DNA from: Gnetum montanum
Lineage: Eukaryota; Streptophyta; Gnetopsida; Gnetales; Gnetaceae
Direction of reading: 5' to 3'
Length of the DNA stretch: 64,000 bases
Assembly: GCA_015680685.1 (NCBI GenBank)
Contig: MNCI01016437.1
Location: forward strand, 40,551-104,550
The notes beneath the pieces were generated by a model, which did no database searches, was not told where the DNA came from, and was given only the letters and a program-made list of their open reading frames with translations. Both the position numbers and the translations under genes were made by a program. Shown here piece after piece: positions 23,791-35,544 of this stretch (the stretch's first letter is position 1; every line of letters starts with the position of its first letter).

Positions 23791-25755
23791 TGAAACACCA
23801 CAAAAATTTTAGCAACACTTCCAAACAACTTCAAAGCCTCTGAAATAACTTCAAACAACCCACCATGGAGCAAGAAAGGTCCCCTTAGGGCCCATAGATC
23901 ATGATGGCAAGTATTGGTATCAAGAATCATTAGTTTTAAGGTCAAAAAGTGCAATTTTGGCTAAGTACATTGTGCTTACGTTGCACAGCGTAAGGCCAAC
24001 GTGACCAATTTTTGTAGCCCCAGAATCCAGTCCAAATAGGTTGATTTTGGGCACCTAGACCCTCCTTGAGCATCACCAGGGTCCCTAGTAGCTCCCAGCA
24101 TCAAAAACCATGAAATTTTAGCTCAAGAATCACCTTTTTTGGGCCATTTTCAGTTTCATACACTGGGGTTACAGTTTCATACGCTGCACAACATATGAAT
24201 AGCGTAACAAAAAAATGGGATAAAACAGGCATTTTTAGGCATCATCTTCAACATCTAAGCATCCTCCAGGGATAGGAAGCATTTGTACATGTTCATAGGC
24301 TTTAAAAAATTTAGTTTTTGGCTTCAAATATGCCATTTTAGACGTCTTACGCTGGGGTTACAGTTTCATACGTTGCACAGCATATGAACAACGTAACAAA
24401 CCCAAACAAGCCCAAAATGGCAACCAAACAGAGTCAAACATTACATCCAGGCCACCCTAAAGAGCAAGCAGAAGTCAGGAAACATCAAATAGGCATCAAC
24501 GTACAAAAATAAGCTCAAAACAAGGCAGAAACACTTGGTTACGTTGGGGTTACAGTTTCATACACTCCACAGCGTAATGCCCAACATAATCAACCAAAAT
24601 AGGGCCAAAACAACATCCAAGTCAGCCAAAATTTGGCACAAAAAATCCCCATGACCCATGGCATGTAGATCCACTCTGAAAATGGGTCTCACAGTCAAAA
24701 ATGGGTTCAAAATGCACTATTTTCAAGTCATATACTGTTAGTTACGCTGGCATGCTTCCAGCAGCATAAACCCAGTGTAAACACTTTCATACGCTGGACG
24801 CCAAACGTTAGACACCAGAACAAGCTGCGCACACATCAGAGCTAGATCCACGAATGCTAGAGGCTTTGGTAGCCCAAAAATAGCACGGAATTGCAGATCT
24901 GGAGGCCAGACACCCAGATCCACGCTTGTACATTAACATTTGTTGCATTTTTTACATTTTCAATGTTTCAAGTTCTTACGCTAGGCATTACGCATGTCAG
25001 CGTAAGAGATCTTGGACACTGCACTGTACATTGTAACAATTTCTATGCATTCTGGTCAAAATGATCACATGCATCGCCTGATCTGCATTTCCCGCACCCG
25101 ACAGCCATGGATCTTCACACAGATTCTCATCCCACACATCAAAACCGTATAAATACCCTAATTTTCCACGAGATCGGGGTTGGAAAATTTGATTAGAGAG
25201 CATCCTGTACACTTGGTACACTGAACATTCTAGGCAACATTTCATATGCTAGGCATCAGACTTGGTTACGCTGAGCAAGGGCAATCTTGGTCAAGTTGTA
25301 GAACTTGCAACCAGAAACCTGTATTCCCCAGCATCCATTCACATCCATCGAGGTTGACATCTGACTCACAGTAATCCGCAATTACGTTTGACTGGTGCAC
25401 ATTGTAATCATTTGTAATACATGTTGTTTACATTTTTTCTAGCCAGTTTTTAGTTTTCACACAGTTTGCATCATTTACTTTGTTTTCGTCATTTACTGTT
25501 TACATTCATTATGTCTATTATGCTTGTTTGCATTCTATTTTCGCTATTTGCAATTGTTTACACATAACCCAACGTCATTGCAATTGCGTACACTTGGGAA
25601 AGTCCTTGTTTGATATGCATGTAGACCATTCAAGGCACTCTATCTCTGTTAATTTCTAGCTTGCCCTCAGGTGAAGGCAGGGTCTTACTGTTTTGTCCGT
25701 AGATCTCTCGACGTTCGTTCATTCCAGCCTCTCGCCAACGATTTCGGACGGTACA
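23791..25755 (+). repeat. Tat element X, 3' LTR
   Basis: Starts TGAAACACCACAAAAATTTT after the polypurine tract and ends ...ACGGTACA at 25755. TATA box TATAAATA is at 25148-25155. The U3 part holds four similar intervals of about 190 bases, each with a palindromic word like TTACGTTGCACAGCGTAAG (near 23976, 24180, 24369 and 24562). It pairs with 16282-18059 to delimit an element of 9474 bases. Gag of element Y resumes immediately after it. Confidence 0.88.
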
Positions 25756-28012
25756 CCCACCAACCTGGCAAGCATCCAACCCTATAGTGCCACCAAGGAA
25801 GATCATCCCAATAGCACCACCTACTGAGTGGTGGACTACCTAGGCAACACCACTTGTTAGAGTGGCCCCAATAGTGCCTCCCATGGGACAGGTTGTTGCC
25901 CCAACAGCACCATCCATGATGTCTACTAAGGCAGCCCTACAACCATCTGTAACATTCCCAAGTTTGGATCAATCTTTCCAACTAATCCAGACCCCTCATT
26001 GAAGAGATCAAGTGGCTCAAGGCCATCAGCTCTGAAACCATCCAAGTCATGAACTTTTACCATGAAGACCTGATCAATCTGGCTGTGTCTATGCTTACGA
26101 TGCCCCCTAGGGTGCCCCTCCCCCAATTTACAAAATACAATGGGGAGAGCGACCTGAATGCACATTTGGTGACCTTCAAGTTAGAATCCTTACTACTGCA
26201 ACCATGGTTACACACCATCATCTGTGTCTTCACCATGTCTCTAACAGGTAAGGCCTTGGATTGGTATCACACGCTCCCACGTGCTTCCATCTCCACCTTA
26301 GAGGAACTGCGTAGTCAATTCGTGACCTGTTTCAAGTATAACTTGAAACAAAAGGTCATGCTAGACTAGCTCATGAGCATTAAGCAAGACCCATTAGAAC
26401 CTGTACAGAGATTCATACAATAGTGGAGTATAACTTTAAATGAGATACGTGAACCCATCACCGAGGCTCAATTGTTGGCCATTTTCAAGGGTGCGGTAAA
26501 TGAATTTATCAAATCTAAACTATATTACTTGGCCCCACAGTCCCTAAGTTAAGCATTCACCCAAACTACGAGCATCCAAGATGTGGCAGAGGCTAGTAGA
26601 GACCTAGCCTACATGGCCTACAAGAACGCCTACACCAAAAAATATAAGAAAAAGGGCAAGGCCACAACAACTACAGTGGCCGCTGTAGCCAATGAGGCTA
26701 AGCCTAACAACAATAAAAAGGCTACTACCATGCCCAACACCACACCTGGCTCCAACAACATAGGACAATGCTCTACATCAACACCCATAACCTAAGCATA
26801 GCCAAGGCCAAACATTGAGCATAAGAATTGTTCAAACTACACCCCACTACCAATTAAGGCTTTAGAACTCTTGAAGCAACTGTTGGGAGCTGGGTGCATA
26901 CAACACAAATGGATGTTAGAGGAGGCAATCAAGCACCATCAAAGGTACTGTGAACTTCTTAGGAACCCCTCCTTAGCTACACCCAATGAATCACCATTGC
27001 CTAAGAACTTCAGGTTAGAGTATTTCTGTGACTATCACCAACTTTGTGGCCATGATACAGACTACTATCTAGCATTGAAAAATGACACACAACAAATGAT
27101 TGATCAAGGAAAAATGGTCTGGGATGAGAGCAATCATGTCCACCCCAAAAACCAATCAATGCATGTTTACAAGGATCCCCTAAATTCTAACAACATGGGG
27201 TACACCATCAACATTATTGGCATTGACAACAACCTTGAACCACCATAGCAAAAGTTTGTGATTTTTATGCCCCCTTGCAACATAGAAACACCAATAGTAG
27301 CCAACTTGCAGGCCACCTTTGCCATTAGGGCTCCTAGCCAAACATCCCCTACGCCCTTTGTGCTTAAAGTTGCACCACCACCCGCACCAACAGCATAGAC
27401 ACCATTTGTCATCAAGGTGTCAAAATAGCCAAGCTCCTCTACCGCTCAAAGCCACTTGATGAAAATTGCACAATAGCCTCCCCATCCAAAAAAATGTGAA
27501 GAGCGCCTAGCAGACAAGATGGCTAGGGAATGCATCGTTGTAGGTCCCCCAAAGCCTACCCCCTTATTTGCAGTCCCCATGGCCTCTTCATCATTAACTA
27601 CTATTGACAACCTACCTACACAACCGCTGCCCATCGATATAACAAAGCTTGTTAACCAACCCAAAACTACTCCCCCATAGGAGATTCATCTTCTAGGATG
27701 TATAGAAGAGGAGAAGGTTGGCAAACAAGAAGATGGTGGGCAAGACTTTTTGAATGCCCTGTCACAAGTCAAACAGGCGTTGAAGCAGAAAAACACAACT
27801 TTAAGCCTATACAACCTAATAATGACTTCCACGACACACCGTGAGGCAATGGTTCACATGTTGGCATCCATCACTATTGATGAAAACATGCTAGCCAAAA
27901 AGAAGGAAATCCACACTGTTATGCTTTCTTCTACGGCTAAAGAACCATGGCCAACCCAGTTGAAATTCTGCAATAATTTCATTAAGGATGACCTTGAAAA
28001 GGGTTAGGTGAC
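25756..28012 (+). pseudogene. Tat gag, central and C-terminal part of element Y
   Basis: It begins with a proline-rich linker (readable as QASNPIVPPRKIIPIAPP), then EEIKWLKAISSE and the capsid-like core VPLPQFTKYNGESDLNAHLV at about 26115-26175, followed by MSLTGKALDWYHTLP. A lysine-rich tail (KKYKKKGKATT) lies near 26635-26670. A knuckle-like YFCDYHQLCGHDTDYY at about 27018-27065 has lost its last Cys. The end, YNLIMTSTTHREAMVHMLAS at 27810-27870, aligns with 21457 in X. It has TAG stops and frameshifts. It completes the gag broken off at 16281. Confidence 0.8.
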
Positions 28013-28631
28013 AACTACACCCATGTTCATCACAATTCGGGTTGGCTAGTACAAGATTTGAAGGGTACATGTTGATGATGGGGCTGCCACCAATGTTATT
28101 CCATTTCCCATAGTGGACAAACTAGGCTTGGTCAATCAAATCAAGCCCATAGTGACCTCATGTCTAAAGTCGTTCAATAGGACATGCATAGTGGTAAAGG
28201 GGACCATTCACATTGACTTTGTAGTAGGAGACCAGTTCCCCACAAGTGCGGTATTCATTGTGGTGGAAGAGATGCCCGAGTTCAACCTGATCTTAGGGAG
28301 GTCATGGTTAGCCCAATTAAGGGCTATCTCTTCACCGATACATCAAGAGATCCACTTACCCTACAAGAGTGGGGAAGTGGTCATCTACGGTGACAAAGTG
28401 GCTACCCAAGCCATAAATAACGTTGACATGGACCAGGGCTTAGAGATAGAAATATTTGAGAAAAAAATGTCTATGCATATCAAAACCCCATGCTTGACTG
28501 ATGAGCCAGCCAAGAATGTCAACTTGGACAAAGAAATCATGTGGGCTAAGTTGCCCTTCCTGATGGCTAACAATGACATAGAAGAATATCACAACAAAGC
28601 CACTCAGCCATATGCATTTCCTAGCCCATGA
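28013..28631 (+). pseudogene. Tat aspartic protease of element Y
   Basis: Upstream of the longest open stretch (28113-28631) the frame reads VHVDDGAATNVIPFPIVDKL, the retropepsin active-site block with D-D-G. The flap block FNLILGRSWLAQLR is at about 28277-28320, followed by HQEIHLPYKSGEVVIYGDKV. The open stretch runs 172 codons with no stop, rare in this window, and is about 65-70 percent like the protease of X by eye. The linker beyond carries an acidic/Lys-rich part and ends at 28631. RT of the same element is not next; an array and an antisense gene come first. Confidence 0.8.
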
Positions 28632-28904
28632 TGTGTTAGAAAACAACTATGTAACTAGAGACTACCTCTAGTTCAATGCTTAGCTCCAACATTATTATTT
28701 CTCTAGTCTTATTTTTACAATATGTGCATTTTTTGCATTAGCATAATTGTTTCACTGTTTGCATTGTGTTCACTATTTGCATTAGCATCACATTCACTGT
28801 TTGCATTATTTTCAACGTTTGCATCATATTCTGTTTATGTTAGCATCATGTGCATTTTTTACATTATGCCCATTGCTTGCATTATGACCATTTTTTGCAC
28901 TAAT
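28632..28904 (+). other. Spacer with GTTTGCATT words
   Basis: The words TTCACTGTTTGCATTA and CATTTTTTGCATTA are repeated about every 30 bases near 28728-28900. Similar wording occurs in the R/U5 part of the Tat LTR near 17740-17850 and 25450-25560. No coding function is seen. Confidence 0.5.
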
Positions 28905-29190
28905 CAAACTACCACAGTGGCCTGCTAAGGCCTAAAATTGGCAACCACTACGGCCCGCTAAGGCCTAAAACTAGCAACCAACCCTTTTAAGGTCACATTG
29001 CAATGGCCCTAAACTATTTCCATTTCTTGAAGCCTCCTTAAACTATTTCCATGGCCCAGAATGACCTTAAACTACCATCATAGCCCACTAAGGCCTAAAA
29101 CTGGCAATTCCACTTCTCCAAAAACAAAAGAAAAAAAAATCATAATTGAGCAATGGCCCGAAATGGCCTTAAACTAGGACAAGGGACCAA
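28905..29190. repeat. Tat 3' UTR short-repeat array, copy 3
   Basis: Units with GGCCYGCTAAGGCCTAAAAYTGGCAAC (split as GGCCCGCTAAGG and CCTAAAACTAGC) repeat about seven times. The array directly precedes the 3' end of the antisense gene; a related array lies at its other side (34312-34600). Confidence 0.7.
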
Positions 29191-29252
29191 CAAGGGGCCC
29201 AAATGCATAGCCAAAATGAAATAATTATTTTACTTTATGTTTCTCATTAAAT

Positions 29253-29258
29253 TTTATT
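29253..29258 (-). terminator. Poly(A) signal of the antisense gene
   Basis: AATAAA on the minus strand, about 80 bases beyond the last stop codon (29337-29339) of the reconstructed gene. Confidence 0.45.
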
Positions 29259-29336
29259 CCATAAAAAATGTTTACAAAGAATTCTTATAAAAAATGAAAT
29301 CCAAAAATAAAAATAATAAAATCTTCCACCGCCACA

Positions 29337-32300
29337 CTATGTGTCCTTGTTAGCACTCGCATTCCTTATGCCACTCAGTCTTGCATCGCTATTTGGATCC
29401 TACAATAAAAAAAATGAAATAATGAGATACACTATAATAAAGCTCTTACAAAATAAATTACAATACAATAAAAGTGACTAACCTAAGATGGGCTCGTGTC
29501 CATCTTGGAGGGTATCTTGTCCATGCCAACTGCTAGATGTCGTAGGATCTCATCCTCGCCCAAATCAACGCTTGCCACAACTTTACCTTTCTTCATGGTC
29601 GTCCATCTAGGGGACCTCGGAGAAATAGCGCCAGTGGTGGTCTCCCCGGTAGGTAACATCATCTCTCTTTTGGGAGACTCACTGACAACTACCTATTGCA
29701 TAAACTTTTTGTAGGCCTTAGTAGTGCCAATGAAATTAAGGAATAGCTTATAGATATGCAACTCAATAGATGCATCCCGATATTGTTTACAATAGGCAGC
29801 ATGTTCCATTTTATACATGTGCTTATGATTCTTTTGTACCTAGCCCCATTTTAAAACCTTTGCACTATAGTCCTTCCAGTATTGGTTCTTTTGGGCCAAT
29901 AAGTCCATTTGCAAGCATTGTTCTATGATTTCCTAGGTTTCCTCATTCTTGTCGCATACCGTTGACCAATATCTTACATAGTCAACAACAACTATATGCC
30001 AGGTGCCATCGAGAGTGTCGTGGGCCAACAAGAATTCATTTTTGGATCGAAGATCCTCCAACTTGACTGACTGGTTGGTCTTCTCTATCTCAAGTTTTTG
30101 TACCCTCTTCCAGAGGTTCTCATTGACATGCCTGTACTCCCATAAGGAGCGCATCGAGTACAATGCACATTTACTTGTCTCTTCATATATATGATGAGGC
30201 ACCTTGACTACCTCGGAAGGAATTTCAGGCATAGTGTCGACCTCAATAGCCTACCTAGGATCCCACTTAATATGGGAGGCTATCAATCACATGAGAAATA
30301 ATTAGTCACAAAATGATAAAAAAAATGCAATAACTTGGAGAGCCCAACGTTGTAGCTTGAACTTACCTATCTTACGATCAATCTTCCTTAAGTGATCAAT
30401 CATGTCATCGACCACCCCTTCCATGAAAGAAAATTTATTAGGGGTTTCAGTCCATTGTTGGAGGTAGATTGAAGAAGAAGACTCAGGGCCTCTAATAGTG
30501 GTATCTGTTGTACAACAAGACACATTAACAATGATGAAGAGGAGGACAAAAAAATTGAAAAGCAACATAAACAACGGTGCAAAGATCCTACCCAACAAAT
30601 CCTTAGGGGTGATAGTAAGGGGATCACCCATTGGCACACTATCTAGTAAGTGGTCAAAATCACTGACATCAAATTGTATCCCTTCCCCTTATAACTAGCT
30701 CAAAAGTGTGGTAGCATCCTCATGTGCCCCTCAAGCACTAGGGCACACTCTGCGGAAGGGTCATCGGTAGCAGGGGCCTCTTCTTCTACAGTGGGAGCCT
30801 CCTCCTCTACCACTGGGGCCTCTTCTTCCTCTATAGTGGGTGCCCTTATTTTAGTGGTCAAAACCTCTTCCTCTTCCTCTTCTGATAAACACATTTAAGG
30901 TAAGCAAGATAGCAAAAAATAGGTGTTATGCAGTGCTACACTACATAGCGTAGCCTAGTGTAGCAAGGGCTAACTAATGAGACAATTAAACATGCTTACC
31001 AATCATGGGCTGCACCTTGTGAACTTTGATTCACAGCTTTCTTCCCTTATCTTCATTAGTATAGGGAGGTTCTTCTGCAAGACGAGACTTTTTTCATTGA
31101 AGCTTGGTCTTCACTATTTCGACAATAAGACGTTCCCCCCTTAACAAATTTCCTATGTTAATAGGAGGTTCCTCTCCAACACTGTCTAAGGTACAAAAGG
31201 TACACCCCACCATATCCCTCTTTGTTATCGAAAATGATTCCCTGATAGCTTCTGGGGGGTCTTGGGATCGAGTGGTGTAGAACACCTGGTAAATCCATGG
31301 ATTAGATATATGGGTGCAATCTTGTTGCATCCAAGCATCATTTTCATGAACCATCAGGAATTATTCAAAGTGTTGCAGGCAAGCTATGAAGAAGGCATAG
31401 TGTACATTGAAATGGGTATCAAGCTTCTCACGAAGCTTGACCATTTTACCACACAAGCCTTTGGAAAGGTACTTGGCCTAGTTATAAGGGGTTCCTTCCT
31501 CCATGACTTACCACATGATCCAAGCTTTCTCTACTCTAAGAATGTTTCCTTGGGAGAGTAGCTTGGGGAAAGCACGAGCCTGGAAGATAGGGTAAACCAT
31601 TTGAGCCACTGCTAGCTTGACCTTATAAATATAAATCCCCTTTTGGTCCTTGCTTTTCTCTAGCATTCCTCTATGTTCCCTTGATGGTTTGTGTCTTTTC
31701 TAGACTTTTCCCCTATAAGTAGACTATCAGAGAAAACACCGAAAAGATCCAATTTTTTTTTTCATTAATCTCAAACACCACCCACACATTATGAACTTGT
31801 GTGCAAAAGCAGTTAGCCTTTTCAGAAAAGGAATCAGCTAGGGAAAGCATTTCTGCAGCAGGGACACCTGGATTTATTACCAAGAATAAATCCATGAGCC
31901 CAGCCTCTTGAATGTTATGAACAAGGATGGCTGGGGCCCCATTGGAAAGCCAAAACTAAGTCTTTTCCACATCCCCATACTTGAAGAAGAGGTTGGTTTC
32001 ATCATGCCCAGAGGTGATCACTATATCCTCTTGAGATTCGCTAGCTACTGCAATAATCAACAATGAAATTAGCAAAATGTAAAAAGCAAAATCATCACTT
32101 AAAGACACAACAAGAAAATGCACAATTTAGCATACTAGGTTTGAATGGTGTAGGAAATGGTGGAATTTCCACCGAGACGTCTTCTATGGTGATCTCTCGA
32201 CGGGATGCCCATTCACCATCCAACCATCCAAGTTCTTTACATCTCTCATAGTACTTGGAGTATCTGGTTGGATAAGTTTTGAAGTTAGCCCCAAGTTGTT

Positions 32301-32900
32301 CTATAATGCTGACACATATGTTCCTGGAAGAAGAGAACTCTTGCAAGGCTATTTGGGCTAATGCCAATGTCCCATCGTTACCGTGAAGATCCTTCTCGTC
32401 AATCACAAACCTAGTAACATGCAAAGTACGATAAGCATCTTCAATAAGGCAAGGTAAACAATACGACATGCTTAAAACATCTTCATAGGACTCACCTGCT
32501 AGCACAATAAACAGTACTAGGTGGGTTCTGGAAGCAGGTGCCCATGTGATGGGCAACAAACAATGTGTTATATTGGTGGTAGCACTTGAATTCAGGTATG
32601 CCCCAAATCCAACTTAAGCATCTTAAGCTTCTCAGGTGCTAACTTGAGCCCTTCATCCCTTCGCCCTCAATCGACCCATCAGCCATGAACTTCAAGATGC
32701 CTTGGTTTTCCCCAGGCAACAACATTTTAACAAGTACAATGGAAATTTTGGCCAATAAGTGTGACCACACTATCATACTAAAGTGACAAAGGAGAAACTC
32801 AAGAAACTCCCATGCACCCTCCCAGAACCAGACTTCTTAATGCCCTACCCGTACATGGGGATGGGGGACGTTGGCCATGGGTTCATTTAGGCAGCACAAG
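29337..32900 (-). pseudogene. Antisense multi-exon gene, function unknown
   Basis: Minus-strand coding frames join across introns with GT-AG ends: 32135-32048, 30999-30882, 30591-30505, 30366-30280 and 29482-29400 (83-118 bases each), with frame kept at the joins I checked. Exons read, in order, WEFLEFLLCHFSMIVWSHLL (near 32820-32760), RYSKYYERCKELGWLDGEW, YGDVEKT (stop) FWLSNGAP, a KTKLQ tail, an acidic IEEEEAPVVEEEAPTVEEE repeat (30830-30770), VVDDMIDHLRKIDRKIG, and a coiled-coil-like NLWKRVQKLEIEKTNQSVKL. The last exon ends NASANKDT and stop. A handful of stops and frameshifts show decay. I recognise no domain. It could be a captured host gene, or an antisense extra gene of a Tat element, a class known in this lineage. 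Confidence 0.6.
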
Positions 32901-34135
32901 ATGCTTACCACCTCGAGCACAATTAGAATGGGTTTCAACATAACCCTACATGACCAAGCACCAAACATTAGCACTATGTTAAAGTGACAATTACCAATGT
33001 AGCGTAGCGTAACCCTTGGTTTGCAAATTTTTCCTTAGGCATGAAACAATATGGCATAGTAAAACAGAGCCAAACACTGCACACAGCATAGTGGTCATGC
33101 CCTATGCAATGTCACATAACGGGCACATCCTGCACAATGTCACATAGAGGGTACACCATGTACAACATAATGTAACAAGGACACTTTGCATGAGGGTAAC
33201 GATTGTGTTACATGCAGCGTAGCAGGACAACCAATATGACAAATGTAACAAGTTTGACAAGTGTAGAAATAACATGTAACAAGCATGAAAACCTAGCACG
33301 AAAGACAAAGTTAATAGCGTAGAAGCTCTACTAGCGTAGCGGCATGACAGTCTAGCTAATGTAGCAGCAAGATAGGCCTGCCAACAAAACAACATGGCGT
33401 AACAGAAAACTAAAATGTAATAGAAAACAAAAGTGGTACACACAAAAATTAACTTACAGCATTCCCATTGCCCAGCCCTGCCCTAATGCATGAAATAAAA
33501 TGAAAACAAAAGGAAAACTCCCCTTGAAAATACTACGCTATGCTAAACACATGCTATGCCACCTTAGAAACCTGGCAAGAAAAAATCCTCTCCATAGGTG
33601 CTATGCTACACTGAGTGAATGCTATGTTAGCCATAACTACCCAAACCTTGCAATATCGCTTCGTCCATTCCCAATAAGGGTGGTTGGGATAGCACCCCAT
33701 GCCAACTGCAACATAGCAACCACCACAACCATGGCAGTTGAAGTGGCAACAACCACAGCGTAATAGTCAAAGTGGCGGCCAAGGCAATCACAATGATTAC
33801 AACATAGTAGTACTGATAACCAAGATAGTTGAGATGTGATGACCACAATGACAATCCCATTCAATAAGTCACATAACGAAAACAAGGGTAGCATAGCCAC
33901 TTACTAGGCAGACGATGCCTCCTGTTGCTCCTCAATGCATGCCTTGGGAAGACGTCTCAAGGTGCGCTCCACTTTGTCTAGGTTCGCAAGCCCCTGATGC
34001 CTATGTTCCCTTTTACGTGCTATTTTCTTACTTACAAATCAGCTGTACCAACTATTACGCTACGCTCATTATGCTGTCTCTTGGCTCAGTCGTGCTACGC
34101 TCTAGGTGTTAGCTCTGACAATGAAAATGATAAGA
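32901..34135 (-). other. 5' region of the antisense gene with TAGCGTAGC words
   Basis: A possible first exon with a GTAAGT splice donor (minus-strand CCTAGTAAGTGGC near 33903-33915) follows the TATA box. Between it and the first coding exon the words TAGCGTAGC, GCTATGCTAC and GTAACA recur near 33000-33760. An open frame of about 113 residues here (33443-33102, minus) consists of these words and is not convincing as a protein. Confidence 0.4.
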
Positions 34136-34154
34136 TTACCATGGGGTAATCCCC

Positions 34155-34162
34155 TATTTATA
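34155..34162 (-). promoter_or_regulatory. TATA box of the antisense gene
   Basis: Minus strand GGCTATAAATAGGGG, a near-ideal plant TATA box. Upstream of it on the minus strand (34200-34295 on plus) lie several palindromic words such as CTGCAGCGTAGC and AGTGTAGCACTACTATAGTG, resembling those before the TATA boxes of the Tat LTRs. Confidence 0.6.
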
Positions 34163-34199
34163 GCCAACCCAGTAAAAACACTTGTCACTTTCATATCCC

Positions 34200-34300
34200 A
34201 GGTAACATAGAAAATCCTAACCCCTGCAGTGTAGCACTACTATAGTGTAGCATGGCCCCACTACAGCGTAGCACTCAGCTGCAGCGTAGCAAGTAGCACT
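34200..34300. repeat. Palindromic TAGCGTAGC cluster
   Basis: Four AGTGTAGCA or AGCGTAGCA words in about 90 bases: near 34226, 34243, 34263 and 34280. It sits just upstream of the antisense TATA box. Confidence 0.6.
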
Positions 34301-34311
34301 TCATTTTTTAC

Positions 34312-34600
34312 AATGGTACATGATCATTGTCCACTACGACCTTAAATTGGCAATCCTAACCTACAAAATTACATGATCACAGTCCGCTACGACCTTAAAG
34401 TAGCAATTTTACCATCCCTGTTCATATGTTTAAACCCAGTGATGGTCCACCAAGACCCTAAACTGGCAATTGCAAATCTTATATAGTTACGGTCCGCCAA
34501 TACCTTAAACTAGCAATTTTTACTTACAAAATTTGCATGGTTATAGTCCACTAAGACCTTAAACTAGCAACTATTTAATGATTGCATTGTAACTTTGCAT
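34312..34600. repeat. Tat 3' UTR short-repeat array, copy 4
   Basis: Five units of about 50-60 bases with GTCCRCTACGACCTTAAANTRGCAAT, seen as GTCCGCTACGACC followed by TTAAAGTAGCAAT. Each unit begins with a CATGATCA- or CATGGTTA-like word. Confidence 0.75.
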
Positions 34601-34619
34601 ATATTCATTATGTGATGAT

Positions 34620-35540
34620 TCAAACATGTATCACTTGACTTGGCTTGTTTGCTTATTATGACAAGTTCAATTGGAAAATGGTTATGCATGATGATCTTCA
34701 TTTTCCTTTGACCCTGATGGGTCCCCACGGAAGATTTACAAGACACTTGAATCCAGAACTATTAGATTTTGAACCATCCTCTCGTGACACTTATATCGTG
34801 TCCTTAGAAACATGCTTGGACTGGCCCGAACACATAGTCCAGGCCCTAGACTTAGAGGCCAAGGATGTAATTGAGAACCCTCTTGTCAAAATCCTTGTAA
34901 CTATGCCTACAGGTGAAGTGAAAACATTAAAGGTTAGCTCTCTGCTAGACCCACAGGTGTAACAAAACATCACAAAAGTCCTTAATGAAAATGTTAAATT
35001 GATTGTGTGGTCGAATGAAGACATGCCAGACCTGGACTCATGGCTCATACAACACAACATTATCCTAGATCCATGGGTCAAGGTAGTTAAGAAAAAATCT
35101 TACAAAATCAAACCAGAAATTACCTTAGCTATACACGATGAAATCACCAAACTCTATCAAGCTAGTTTCATTCAGGAAATTGACTACTCGGATTGGGTCT
35201 CCAACATCGTAGTCGTACCCAAGACGACCGAAAGCATACGAATTTGTATAGATTTCCGAGACTTGAATAGGGCAACAATTAAGGATGACTTCCCATTTCC
35301 TAGTATCAATCAACTTATCGATACTACAACTGGTCATGCTTTGTTGTGATTCATGGATGGGTTTTCAAGGTATAACTAGATCCATATAAACCTAGAGCAT
35401 CAATTGGCAACTACCTTTATGACCCCTTGGGGAAATGTTTGCTACACAATGATGTCGTTTGGGCTAAAAAAAACTGGATCAATGTATCAATCAGCGATGA
35501 CATATATCTTTAGCGATTATCTCTTAGAAAAACTAAATGA
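34620..35540 (+). pseudogene. Tat pre-RT linker and reverse transcriptase of element Y
   Basis: The open stretch at 34645 (MVMHDDLHFPLTLMGPHGRF) is the linker, with VIENPLVKILVTMP near 34870. RT starts with VWSNEDMPDLDSWLIQHNII near 35005-35065, then IQEIDYSDWVSNIVVVPK, ICIDFRDLNRATIKDDFPFP at about 35243-35300, and FMDGFSRYN followed by TAG (35377-35379) where Gln is standard. TPWGNVCYTMMSFGL follows near 35422-35470. RT breaks off at LNDYMD (35533-35550), that is, at its own catalytic box. Two stops are the main lesions; otherwise it is well kept. Confidence 0.85.
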
Positions 35541-35544
35541 TTAC

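Noticed and set aside
33102-33443. A 113-codon minus-strand frame rich in Leu, Cys and Tyr that looks like a membrane protein
   Set aside because: It is built from repeated GTAGC/GTAACA words and low-complexity sequence; no sign of a real gene beyond length.
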